This document shows positions 1 through 20,775 of a DNA stretch of 64,000 nt, piece after piece. The stretch spans positions 62,001 to 126,000 of the forward strand of contig VIIQ02000194.1 of assembly GCA_007449985.2 (NCBI GenBank). The letters are read 5' to 3'. Every line of letters begins with the position of its first letter. Position 1 is the stretch's first letter. A program made the position numbers and the translations under genes. Origin of the DNA: Desmodesmus armatus (Eukaryota; Chlorophyta; Chlorophyceae; Sphaeropleales; Scenedesmaceae). The notes beneath the pieces were generated by a model that had not been told where the DNA came from, did no database searches, and saw nothing but the letters and a program-made list of their open reading frames with translations.

Positions 1-49
1 AGGTGACCTGGAGTTTCATTGCGTCTCTTGCGAGCTCTGACCAGAAAGA

Positions 50-191
50 ATATGGTGTGCAGTGCATACTCTCCGCAAGCAAGGCAGATTATGGTGTTTA
101 CATATGGTGTGCAGTGCATATATGAAGAAGCCTGCACGGTGTAGGCTTTTTCGTGTATGCACTGCACACCATGATCTGCCTTGCTTGCGGG
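50..191. repeat. Fold-back (hairpin) repeat
   Basis: The two halves are near inverted copies. CCGCAAGCAAGGCAGAT with ATGGTGTGCAGTGCATA on the left is matched by the reverse complement ending at ATCTGCCTTGCTTGCGG near 191. The loop lies near 140. A third partial copy of ATGGTGTGCAGTGCATA starts near 51. No coding frame is involved. It could be a small MITE or a duplicated hairpin. Confidence 0.55.
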
Positions 192-1142
192 GTGGCGGTT
201 TTTTGGACACTGCAGCCCACTGGTAGGGATGGTCACAGATCCCCTCCCCCTGGCCTTGTCAACCACCATAAGCCGCTTGGCACAACCTCCTCTTGCTGAA
301 TCTCCACCCCACAAGCACTGGCCTATTTTCCGCTGCTGCCCACACCAGGTGTCTCAAGCTTTCGACAACGAGCTGCATGTGCTAGGTGGGTGGCGGGGCG
401 TGGCCCTCAACCCTGAACCCCGCTTGGGTCAGCATCAGTCCCCACCACAACCAAACTGCACTGGGTCCCCAGACATGGCTCAGATCTTTCCTTGAAAGCA
501 TGCGTGTTGATAGCGTTCACCACAGCTAGCTAGGGCTGCATCCATGCTTGCGCTCAAAATTGTGCAGTCTCAGCGCAGAGCCATGGTGTCCCTTTGTGTG
601 TAGACACAGGGAGTGCATCCAGCCAATGCATGAACCATCCAAGGAGTGTGTGTGTTGCATGGCTTGCCGGTGCTGCTTGTTGCTGCTGCAGTGTGCAATG
701 CGGGGACCAACACTCAGCAGCCCACACTACAGTACACCCAGCAGGTGCGGGGGCATTTGGGCACACAGCACGTCATGATAGGGTGCAGGGGCAGCAGTGC
801 AGACCGCAGGCGCAGGCGCGGGCGCAAAGCAGCAGCTGTTTGATTCTCAAGTGTGTGGCCAGCCAGTGACCCCCCCCTCCCATTGATGCCCCTCACAACA
901 GCAGCAGCATGAGTTGTCCAAGTTTTCACTTGAGGCCAGCCTAGTCGTCAATCAGTTCACCAGACTAAACGCATTCCAGCAGCCGTGCTTTGCCAATGTC
1001 CTGTTACCAGGTACACCAGACTGTCCCTCAGAACAGCCCAGCACAGCCAACATTGTTCTGTATCATCAATCCACCTGCAAAACGAAATGTGCCTGCTGAT
1101 ATCACACGTTGTCACACTTTTCTACCTAAATTGTGTGCGCAG
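192..1142. other. No supported gene; upstream intron/intergenic sequence of the SDR gene
   Basis: I see no SDR cofactor-binding exon (TGxxxGxG) and no other recognisable domain here. The sequence ends in a good 3' splice site, GTGTGCGCAG, at 1142. This is probably intron, with the 5' exons of the SDR gene lying before the window or too diverged to see. Confidence 0.4.
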
Positions 1143-2456
1143 GACTATGACCGCATCATGGGCACCAATTTGGAGTCAACCTACACCCTCTGCCAGCTAA
1201 TGCAGCCCCTCCTGGTCGCAGGAGCAGCAGGACGCCAGCAGCAGCAGCAGCAGCAGCAGCAGTCCCAGCAGCCACTGCAGCAGCAGGGCGAGGCCTCAGC
1301 CTCAACCCCACCCTTGGACCCCATCAGTCGGGCCAAGGCTACCCCCAAGGGCGATGCCTGCATTATCTTCATCTCTTCGGTGGCTGGGGGCCCCCTGGCA
1401 GGTCGCAGCGGCAGCCTGTATGCAGCCAGCAAGGCGGCACTGAACCAGCTGGCGGCCAGCTTTGCATGCGAGTGGGCGGGGCAGGGCATCAGGGTGAACA
1501 GCGTGGCTCCTTGGGTCACCCTCACTGAACTGGGGCAGCAGGTGAGACAAGGGGAGCGCATGTGCTGCCCCGGTGTTTTTCGGCAGAACAGCAGGATCCC
1601 GTGATGTAAATATGATCGTGCCGCAACGAATGCACCAACACATGCATGGCACTAGGTCAATGACACGCCTCTGCAATGAACACCCTAAGGGAGGTCCTGT
1701 AATAGTTACCAGCTTTGCGTGTGGGCGGGTGGGGCAGGGCAGGGCATCAGGGTGAACAGCGTGGCACCGTGGGTCACACTCACTGAGCTTGGGCAGCAGG
1801 TGAGACATGGGGAGCGCATGCCGCGTGGTTTATCAGCTGTTGATGCTGATGTTGCCGCAAGGAATGCACCACACAAGCATGACATTTGGTGACTGACACG
1901 CCCCTGCATTGAGCCAACTAAGGGAGGTCTTGTACTGATTACCAGCTTTGCATGGGAGGGGGGGGGTAATGGCAGGGCATCAGGGTGAACAGCGTGGCAG
2001 TTTTGGGTCACACTCACTGAACTGGGGCAGCAGGTGCGGCATCGGGAGCACATGGGGGGGGGGGAGCAGCAGTCGACAAGTGAGGAGTGCATACTGGTGA
2101 CGTATCAGGAACAGCAGGCTTTAGTGAGCGAGATGAGGCAGCTCTCCCACACCGCAGCACCCTAATGATCAAAGCACCCCCCCCCCCCCCCCCCCGGCTT
2201 TCACCACAGCTGCTTTAAAGCAGGCTGTGGTGAACATCATGTCTCTGAGGGATGTGACTGAATCAATATGTCAGCAGCACTGCTAAGTGCCAGTGCAGGT
2301 CGTTTCTGGATGGCCGTTGATGTGGATCATGCTAACGGCCATCCAGATATAACCTGCACAGGCTCTTAGCAAGGCTGCCGTCAGTTTGGATCAGTCGCAT
2401 CCCTCTAGGCCACAACACCGGCGCCTCAAGCCCCACTCCCTCACCCAGCATTTCAT

Positions 2457-2495
<39 letters not shown>

Positions 2496-2607
2496 TGTCA
2501 CTGCACCACTTCCACTGCACCTTCAGAACCTGAAGGACCCTGCTGCAGTGGATCGCCTGCTGTCGCGCACACCCCTGGGTCGCCTGGCACAGCTCACTCC
2601 GCGTCTC

Positions 2608-2642
<35 letters not shown>

Positions 2643-3074
2643 AACTGCACCTTCAGAACCTGAAGGACCCTGCTGCAGTGGATCGCCTGCTGTCGCGCAC
2701 ACCCCTGGGTCGCCTGGCACAGCCCCAGGACGTGTCCGGCATCCCACACCAGTCCAAGGACCCCCCCCCCCCCCCCCCCCCCCCCCCCGCGGTGAACGTA
2801 GCTCCCTAAGCTACCCTCACCGCCCCAACTCATGCTACCCTCGCCACTCATCCCGCTGCTGCTGCTGCTGCTGCTGCTGCTGTCTTCGCACCTTCAGAAC
2901 CTGAAGGACCCTGCTGCAGTGGACCGTCTGCTGTCGCGCACACCCCTGGGCCGCCTGGCACAGCCCCAGGACGTGTCTGGCATTGTTGCTTTCCTGGCTG
3001 GCCCTGCTGCAGGGTTCATCACTGGGCAGACCATCGCAGTGGACGGAGGGTATAGCGTCATGGGCTTCTGGTAG
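1143..3074 (+). CDS. Short-chain dehydrogenase/reductase, tropinone-reductase-like (3' part)
   Basis: Two exons can be defined. The first, 1143-1541 (133 codons, phase 0), begins DYDRIMGTNLESTYTLCQLM, typical of the SDR alpha-E/F region. It continues with the catalytic Ser in FISSVAG, the catalytic pair in LYAASKAAL (Tyr-x3-Lys) and IRVNSVAPW after beta-F. It ends GGGCAGCAG|GTGAGA. The last exon, 2898-3074, begins after CACCTTCAG with NLKDPAAVDRLL and contains LGRLAQPQDVSGIVAFLAG and the usual C-terminal ITGQTIAVDGGYSV, then TAG. The product should be an NAD(P)H-dependent oxidoreductase; the substrate is unknown. The Rossmann N-terminus is not in the window. A CAG-encoded poly-Gln insert (about nine Gln) sits between the active-site helices and is not a family feature. 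Extra partial exon copies lie in the intron. Confidence 0.85.
1716..2038 (+). repeat. Two decoy copies of the SDR exon end plus 5' splice site
   Basis: Segments about 1716-1806 and 1939-2038 repeat the last ~60-90 nt of the exon ending at 1541, including CATCAGGGTGAACAGCGTGG and GGGCAGCAG followed by GTGAGA or GTGCGG. They contain small indels, so each is a degraded duplicate carrying a potential donor. They lie downstream of the real donor, inside the intron. Confidence 0.75.
2502..2760 (+). repeat. Two decoy copies of the last SDR exon start plus 3' splice site
   Basis: Near 2515-2600 and 2645-2745 the sequence CACCTTCAG|AACCTGAAGG and the next 60-85 nt of the final exon are repeated almost exactly, ending at different points. 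Each copy follows a (CTG)n tract, as does the real acceptor at 2897. A poly-C run of about 27 nt follows at 2761. Confidence 0.75.
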
Positions 3075-3438
3075 TGGTGCCAGCTGGTGCTGTTGTGGTT
3101 CACCACAACCGCGCTGTTGCGTTATGGCCTATCTGTCAGTGACAGGGCAGAAGAGGGTGGGTGGTTTTGATATGGCTTTAGGTTGTCAGTGTGGGCAGTC
3201 TAGGTGGGCTGAGCAGGTGTAGTTGGCTGCTATTGGCAGGGGCACGTTAGAGTTGACTGCTAGTGGTGGAATTTATTTGCACCTCATGTCCCTCCATCAC
3301 TGTGTGCCACACCAACAGTGCAGGGTGTTTGTGATCATGGCTGATGTTGTGTTTGTGGGTCGCCCCGGCACAGCGCTGGCCGTCCATGCAGCTGCCTGTG
3401 CCAGGCTACCCTGCTGTTGTTTTTGATGTGAGTGCGAT

Positions 3439-3443
3439 TGTAA
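3439..3443 (+). terminator. TGTAA poly(A) signal candidate for the SDR gene
   Basis: TGTAA is the usual chlorophyte polyadenylation signal. This copy lies 365 bp after the SDR stop codon. No transcript evidence is available here. Confidence 0.4.
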
Positions 3444-4186
3444 CACATCATGTCACGATCAGTAACATGAGCATGGCCGTACTGTGGGTGTGAGGCTCTG
3501 TTGGAGCAGCAGTTGTGGGGGGCCTCTTAGCCACAGCTGCTGCTGCAGCCACCGCAGCAGCAGGGCCGTATGCACAAGTACGGTTTGATTGCACGGTACA
3601 ATGGCCAAGGGGCAGGTTCATAGTGCAGCAACTAGAGTTCCATGTTGGTGACCAGAAGTCCCCTCCACCCTCTACTTCTTGTGCACGCTGAGTGAAGCTC
3701 CTGCTGCTGCCTCTGCACATATGGTGACATATAGAAGCACAAGCAGCTCTGCAACTATGCGCCATCGTCGCTCAAGCCTGAAACAAGCCTGAGGGAGTAG
3801 TTGCTGCTTGGCTAATCTGACATCCACGTCGATGGTCGAGGCGTTGAACGCTTTAAAAAACTATTCAAGCCCGCGGGTTAGTTTTGGTCAGGCACAAGAC
3901 TGCAATGAGCGTCGGCAAGTGGCATCATACACGTAGCTGTCCGTTGTGTCATTGTTGCGAGATAGTTGTTCCTGGGCCCTTTGGTCGCGTGATTCCTGGT
4001 GTACACGGTGATACACGCAGTGCAGAGTCTTACAGAGCCTGCTGCATTGCTGAACAGCGCTCTTCTTCTTCCGTTGTTTTGGCCTCAACGACCACCACCC
4101 TTCCTGAAGACAGCTGTTGCTGACTAGTCGACATTTGGCCTGCTTTGGTGTAGCAGAGCGTCTGCTGGCCAGGCAATCCTGCCAGA
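3444..4186. promoter_or_regulatory. Intergenic region; promoter/5' UTR of the P450 gene expected here
   Basis: No convincing coding region. A short CTG/GCA tract lies near 3538-3560. The P450 start context is GCCAGAATGG at 4181-4190. I see no clear TATA box or other definable site. Confidence 0.3.
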
Positions 4187-14547
<10,361 letters not shown>

Positions 14548-15428
14548 GCAGTACGTGCAGCAGCAGCAGTGGCGGCAGCAGCAGTCGGCGTGGACGCAGG
14601 GCATTCGCTGCCACATGTACCCCGCGAGCAGGAGGTCACGGCGCAGTAAGCAGCGGCGGCGGCAGCAGCTGCCGGCAGTGGTGGCAGCAGCAGCAGCAGG
14701 GGGACGCAGGGCATCCGCTGCCATATGTACCCCCGTGAGCAGGAGGTCGCTGCACAGTAAGCAGCGGCGACAGCAGCTGCTGGCAGTGGTGGCAGCAGCA
14801 GGATGCGAGGCATGTGCTGCCATATGTACCCCCGCGGCCAGGAGGTGGCGGCGCAGTAAGCAGCATGCTACCAGCACGGCAGCAGCGGTGGTGATGTACT
14901 GCGCAGTCAAGCAGCACGTGCAGCAGCAGCGGTGGCGGCAGCTGCAGCAGCAGCAGCAGCAGCGGGGACGCAGGGCATCTGTTGCCATATGTACCCCCGC
15001 GGCCAGGACATTGCTTCGCAGTAAGCCGTTCTCGCCGCAGCGGTGGCGGCAGCAGCAGCACGCAGCAGCTGCAGCAGCAGCAGTGGCAGCAGCAGCATGT
15101 AAGCAGGGCATCCTCTGCCATATGTACGCCCGCGTCCAGGACATTGCTGCGCAGTAAGCCGTTCTTGCCTCAGCGGTGGCGGCAGCAGCTGCAGCAGCAG
15201 CAGCGGGTATGCAGGGCATCCTCTGCCATCTGTACCCCTGGGACCAGGGGGTCGCTGCGCAGTAGGTACTACCATGCAGCAGCAGCAGTGCATTTGCAGT
15301 GGTGGCAGCAGCACCAGCACCAGCAGCAGCAGCAGAGATGCAGGGCTGGGACCAGGAGGTTGCTGCGCAGTCAGTGTAGGGTATGGCTCGTGAGCGATGT
15401 ACAGTTAGTGTACAGGGTGTGCTTGCGG

Positions 15429-15507
15429 GTATACTAGGGTTTAGGGTGTAGGGTTTAGGGTTCCTAAAGGTTTTCCTTTAGGGTTCCTAGTCCTAAACCC
15501 TAAACCC
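15429..15507. repeat. Interstitial telomere-like repeats, inverted
   Basis: Several TTTAGGG units read rightwards (15435-15490) and then CCTAAACCCTAAACCC reads the other way, with TTCCTAAAGG between. TTTAGGG is the plant/green-algal telomere repeat. The array is short and imperfect. Confidence 0.7.
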
Positions 15508-16512
15508 AGTCAGTGTACAGGGTGTGCTTGTGGGCATACTAAGCTTCGTGGAACCTGGGTGTGTAGCTTTGTTGAGGGGTTGGGCTGGGTAGGTAGGTAG
15601 GGGTCTGTGTGAGGGACGTGATCCATTTGCGCCTTGCTGGCGTGTTGCATGGTGTCCTGCTCAGTTGCAGAGAGCCTGTCCTGCACTGCGCTAGTGCTGA
15701 CAGCAACTGCACTGTAGTAGTGGAACCCTAGCAGCAGTAGGGGTTCCACTTGAGTCGTTGAGCTCCTGCCCCCTTGGATACGGCATCATTCGTTCATCCA
15801 AGTCACAAACACACCCATCGTGTGATCCACCTGCAGCCGCCACAGTGTGTATGGCCTTGTTTCAAGGCTTGGGTTTAGGGTAGGGGTTTGGGAAAATTAA
15901 ACCCTAAACCCTAGAGTTCTTGAACAGTGGCCAGGCAGTGCCGGCCTGTATGCAAGACTGCGGTGCATCGAAGCGTCAAGACAGCTTGCCTTACTGAACA
16001 GAAATGCACTGGGTGCTTGCTTGCTGCTTGTGGCCTGCATGTCTCAGATCCAAGCAGTTGCGCCAGCCAGCCATGGTACTTCTCATACATATGTATCGAG
16101 CGCACTCTCACACCACATGGTGTGTAGCAGCTGTGTCGTTGCAAAGCACCTCCCGCTGTGGGAGGCTTATTGAGTGGTGGAAGGATTTAGCGCCCTGTGC
16201 AGCAATGTGGGCATGTGCGTGGGTGGGTGCAAGGGTGTCTGAGGGCAGGGGTTATGAGGCCTGTTGGATAAGAGCAGTGTGATCACTCTGCAAGTGGTAC
16301 CTGAAACGATGTGCATCCTGCAATAGGAGATGCCGCAGCACAGCATGCATCTGTTGCGGGCGTGCTTTGAACGCCACGGGTTTGGGTGTGTGACCGTGTG
16401 ATCGCTGTTGTGTGGTGATGAATATCGACTGAAGCCCTCTGCAGGTGCAAGCCCTGTGTAGTGTTTGTGCCTATGCCTGTGTGTGCCCATGTGTAGGGAT
16501 GTTGAGGGCGTA
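15508..16512. other. No supported gene
   Basis: Short frames only. A second telomere-like patch (GGGTTTAGGG and AAACCCTAAACCC, head to head) lies at about 15869-15913. GAACCCTAGCAGCAG and CAGTAGGGGTTC form a small inverted repeat near 15723-15748. Confidence 0.5.
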
Positions 16513-16513
16513 G

Positions 16514-16636
16514 ACGTAGGTCCCTCGCCGTAGGTGTCTACGGGGTAGAATACGCGGTAGGTGCGTGATGGCCCCGTAGTGGGGGCCGTAGGCACCTACG
16601 GCAGTTGCGGCCTGCACCTACGGTGTGGGACCTACG
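16514..16636. mobile_element. MITE-like fold-back element
   Basis: About 123 bp that begins ACGTAGGTCCC...CCGTAGGTG and ends with its inverse, CACCTACGG...GGGACCTACGT, giving ~23-bp terminal inverted repeats with a 3-nt mismatch block. Internally it has further CCGTAGG/CCTACGG pairs. I see no convincing target duplication. Confidence 0.55.
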
Positions 16637-17137
16637 TATATGGGCCATGTGTACCTGGTATGTTGCTTGTAGTGGTCAAGGTGAAGTGTCTCTGACTTTG
16701 CTAGTGTAGTCTGTGTGAAGAAGACAGTGCATTTGCCGCCAACAGCCGCTGGTAGTAGGTTGCACATGGCATGTGTGGCACACAGTATGTCGACACAGTG
16801 TGTCGACTCGAGGTACGGGGGATCCATGATGCATCAGTGTGAGGGGTGGGCTCACGGGCCTTGCTGCTTCCTTGTTCATGGGCTCCACTTGGGTGTCCAG
16901 CGCAGCAAGTCTGCAGTGTTTTTGCAAGAGAGGTGTAGCCCATGCTGAGTCAGAGTGTGACTCGCAGCCTGCGAGTGACTGAGTGTGTGGTGGCGCATTT
17001 TGGTGGGGTATGGTGAGTGTCTTATGAGCCTGTGGGTAACTGTGTTGCCTCCACATATGCATTTGTGAGGGTGTGAATGGCAGGCTTCCCGCATAGATGC
17101 CACTGCAGACCTACAAAACAGCCACACAGGCAACACT
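16637..17137. other. No supported gene
   Basis: Only short frames without recognisable domains. TGTCGACACAGTGTGTCGAC near 16788 is a small repeat. Confidence 0.45.
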
Positions 17138-17482
17138 GGTTGATTCAACCCATGCATGATTGATTCAGACGGAACAAGCCTGGCTGTTTCAACCCTTGTC
17201 TGAATGATTCAAACGGAGCGAACAAAGGCGACTGTTCGACGCTGCATTGAATCAATCCCGTTGAGGGGCAGTCGAATCAACCCAGTTGCTACACAACAGT
17301 TGAATCAACTGAATCATCAACCGGATTGAAACATGGCCGGTCGATTCAGCCGGGTTGACGCTCGGCGGTTGAATCGGCCCGTTGACGCCCGCTGTTGATT
17401 CAGCCGCACCCGCTCAACCCGGTTGATGATTTCGTTGAATCAACCGCGATTGAAACAGTCGCCGGAAGCATTGAATCAACGC
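17138..17482. repeat. Cluster of TTGAATCAA/GGTTGA motifs in both orientations
   Basis: About 345 bp in which TTGATTCAAC, GTTGAATCAAC, GATTGAAAC and CCGGTTGA recur more than 15 times at irregular spacing, on both strands. It is not a simple tandem repeat and has no coding frame. Base composition and motif density differ from the flanks. Confidence 0.6.
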
Positions 17483-17545
17483 CCCCGAAATTACCGACGG
17501 CGGTTGCAGGATGGAGGGAGGCTGGCTGTCGAGTTGTGCTGCCAG

Positions 17546-17593
17546 CCTTCTGAGGATTCATGTATGAATATTCATGCATGAATCTTCAGAAGG
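17546..17593. repeat. 48-bp near-perfect palindrome
   Basis: CCTTCTGA...GATTCATG.ATGAATATTCAT.CATGAATC...TCAGAAGG is symmetrical about 17569/17570 with only a few mismatched pairs. It has no loop, so it would extrude as a hairpin. Confidence 0.8.
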
Positions 17594-18704
17594 CATATGC
17601 CACTTTGTTGAAGGAAGACCTTTTTCTGGCAAGGTTTATGGGCGCAACGCTTACGGCTTGCTGTGACTTGAGTGGCTCGAATCCATGGGAGCTTGCCTTT
17701 GTACTGCAATACAGTCATTCAGCCTTGCGGCTGGAAAGGCCACCGCTGCTAGTTTGTCCTGCAGCATCCCTTTCTTTGTTGGTCGCAACTTCCACACTTG
17801 GCGTGTTGAAATGCAGTCTTCTGGTAGTGCTAGTAACATCTATGTCTGATGCTCAAGTTTCAAGTGAGATGCACGGGCGCTCGTCGTGTGCAAGGGGTCT
17901 GTATGCATGTGACAGGAGCACTACAACACAGTAGCACAAACGAGTCACCCTGAGGGTACTGCTACATCCAGCCATTTGTGACTGCAACCATGCCACAGGT
18001 CCTAGCAGTAGGCAGGCACTGATTGCCGCATTCGTGCATGAGCCAACACACACCTCTCCTTTCTTACAGAGCCTCCATACAAGCATGCAAACAGTAGTAG
18101 TTGCAACCATGCATGTGCACTCGGTGTCACAGTGTGTGGCATACGGCCCTGCCACAGAGTCATAAGGACAACACTACAGGAGCAACTTCAGCTGGCACAG
18201 TGCAGTGTGCAATCATGACAGACTACAAACCCACACTGTGCATAAGATGATGATGAACCTTTACCGGCAGCAGTGCAGCAGATGTAGAGCATCCACGACG
18301 GGTGCACCCGAGAGGCCGTGCCGCAAGCAAATCAAGGGTGCCAGGGTGCCCATGGTGGAAACCTGATGAAAGTAGGTGCATGTCGCGGACCCCCACCGGC
18401 TGGCCGCACACGCAACAGCCGAGTGAACCCAGCTGCCGGCAGCCCAAGGCAGAGCCTCACACCGATGGGAGACACCCAACACCCCTAAGCCAGGAGGTGC
18501 CCAGCGCCCGGACCAAAAAAAGCATGGGAGTAGAGCCCATGCACCTCCTTGATGCACTACAGCACACAGCCACGCCCACCCGAACAGCAGAAGCCAGCCG
18601 CCCCAGCCAAGGGATGAAAAAGAATGCATGCACAGAGAGCAATACACAACACAACCCCTCCCACCCCAGCAGCCACACCACTCCACAACTACAGCGCCAC
18701 TACC
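17594..18704. other. No supported gene
   Basis: Frames in this stretch lack recognisable domains, good splice signals in sequence or compositional support. It may hold the 3' flank of the minus-strand frame at 18705. Confidence 0.4.
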
Positions 18705-19118
18705 CTACATCCACTCCCCTGTCAGAAAGTCCTCCAGATCATCGGAGCCATCCAGCACCCCACCCTCCTCAAACGACCCTGCCCACTGAACGTCCTCATC
18801 GTCGCTTAGCAGCCGGGCTGAGTCACTCGAAGCCGACTGCGAGTCTGTGTTCTCCGAGGTCAGCTCCACAGCCTCCAACTCCGCGATACGCTGCGCCTGC
18901 GCTGCTGCCTGCTGCCGCTGGCGAGCCACCTGCTCGCGTTCAAACTGGACAGGGAATGGCATGTCCTGTGCTGGTAGCTGCAGCATCCGCCCCTGACCCC
19001 CAGGCACCCGCTGCTCTCCGTCACCCCCTGCAGCTACCACCCGGGGGCCCAGGCTGCTGGTGTTGTTGTAGGTGTGGCTGCTGCCGGCTCTGCTACGGCT
19101 GTCCTCCCTGCCGCTGCC

Positions 19119-19165
<47 letters not shown>

Positions 19166-19314
19166 GGCTGTTGTTCCTCCTGCCGAAGCCCGTGCTGCTG
19201 GCCACCCTGCCCTTGCCCCTGCTGCTGCTGCTGTTTGGTGTGTTTCCCTGTGAAGTTTGCTTGCAGGCCCTGTTTGGCAGCAGTGAGTGTGTATTGCTTC
19301 ATGCATTTGGGCAT
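18705..19314 (-). CDS. Hypothetical Ser/Gln-rich protein with acidic C-terminus, partial
   Basis: I do not recognise it. On the minus strand, a GCTCCCCCAG acceptor at 19315 opens MPKCMKQYTLTAAKQGLQAN and runs into a CAG tract (about 19112-19172). In that frame it stops soon after. A different frame continues past the tract with a Ser run (AGC codons), RGSGREDSRSRAGSSHTYNN, a short coiled-coil-like REQVARQRQQAAAQAQRIAE and an acidic end (DGSDDLEDFLTGEWM) before the stop at 18705. The acidic tail and clean stop look like a real C-terminus. Joining the parts needs a frame change in the CAG tract (indel or splice). It could be the end of a transcription-related protein, but I cannot assign one. 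Confidence 0.4.
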
Positions 19315-19544
19315 CTGGGGGAGCAGCCAAACAAGCATCACATGCGGCATCCAGCATGTATGCAGTGCTCGTGTGGGTGTTGTGGTGGGTCAGGCGCACA
19401 ATGCATAGCTTGTGGGTGGTTGCACGCTACATGCATGTTCCCTCTGTATGTCCGCAGCTGAGGCTGTGGCCACATGTGCCGGTCATACCGCTGCATGGCT
19501 TGCCTGTGTAGGTTCGCCATTCTGAATTTGTGAGTGAATGCGTG

Positions 19545-19667
<123 letters not shown>

Positions 19668-19689
19668 TCTGATGTCATATGTTTGCTGT

Positions 19690-19815
19690 TGTGCTGGCCC
19701 CTAGTGATGAGCCTGTGTGGGTGCCAGTACACTACAGAACCACCTCAACCACATCGACCCTTGAGTGGCACAGAAGACGGCAACAGCACTGGCGGAGTCA
19801 GCATGTCTGCACATG
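19690..19815 (+). pseudogene. Decayed copy of the last F-box/LRR exon
   Basis: GATGAGCCTGTGTGG, CACCACCTCAACCACA-like and GTGGCACAG-like segments align with the exon at 22589-22690 (DEPVWRHILQHHLNHS). The frame breaks after DEPVW. It lies about 2.9 kb upstream of the intact exon, so it is either the tail of an older paralogue or a segmental duplicate. Confidence 0.55.
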
Positions 19816-20775
19816 GCGTTATTGCTGCCCCATGGTTAAGCTGCAAGCTGCAAGGCTGCGGCTGTTGAGTGCACGTCTTGCCGCACTTCAATGTCATGTG
19901 GTGTGCCAAGCATGTCCGTTTGTGGCGTGTGAGGCGCACATGCCCTGTGCCCGTGTCAGGGCTAGTGGGCGGTTGCATTGTATGCAGGATGTAATGCATG
20001 CATCATCAGCAACACATGCCTCAAGTTTGATAGCTCACTGCAGGTCTTGCTAGACCATAATGTATCTTGTTGTTGTGGCTGGTGTGCTGGGCATTTTTGC
20101 CCTATGCTATATCTTTGATTTGAAGGATGGTGACATGATTGTTTCCATTCTAGGATAGAAGAAGAGGGCATTGTGGAACGTGCCATTCTCCCATGCTTGC
20201 CGCCTGTGCCCATGTGAGTATCTAAATACTCTTCAAGATTGGTTGCTTCTGATCAGGCAACATCAGCCCAAGCATGTGTGAATTGTTTGACGTATCGCTG
20301 CAGTGTCTATTGTCTTTTTGATAAACATTCATTTTCGAGCATTTCCGGCATTTTTTTGAACATGCAAACTTTGCAGTTCAGTGCAGAGGTGGGCACATGT
20401 CCAGTTGGCAGTTGCAAGCAGTGGTGTGGCATTGTCGAGTCCAGATGCTGCAGTAACATCGATGTGACTTTGACTTGCATCACACACTAATTTTTTTTAA
20501 AAAGACCCTGTATTGTGACCTAGTTCCCCCAGCTGTCCCCAGTACTAGTCATGACGGATCATGACCATGGAGTGACTCACCAGCGCAAGGGTCATCACAA
20601 GCGCGCACAGCGCACTAACCTTCATGTGTTTTCATCACCTAGGTGTGTCGCAGCTAGCGTTCAGCAGTGCAGTATCCATGTCCCTGTCTTTGGACCAGAT
20701 TGATCGCATTCCTTGGACTGCACGCAAATTGGCATACTCCCCTTCTCCGACTGATTGCAGTCAACAGTAACCAAT
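19816..20775. other. No supported gene; probable upstream region of the F-box/LRR locus
   Basis: Only short frames without domains. An A/T run (TTTTTTTTAAAAA) lies at about 20491-20503. Confidence 0.4.
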
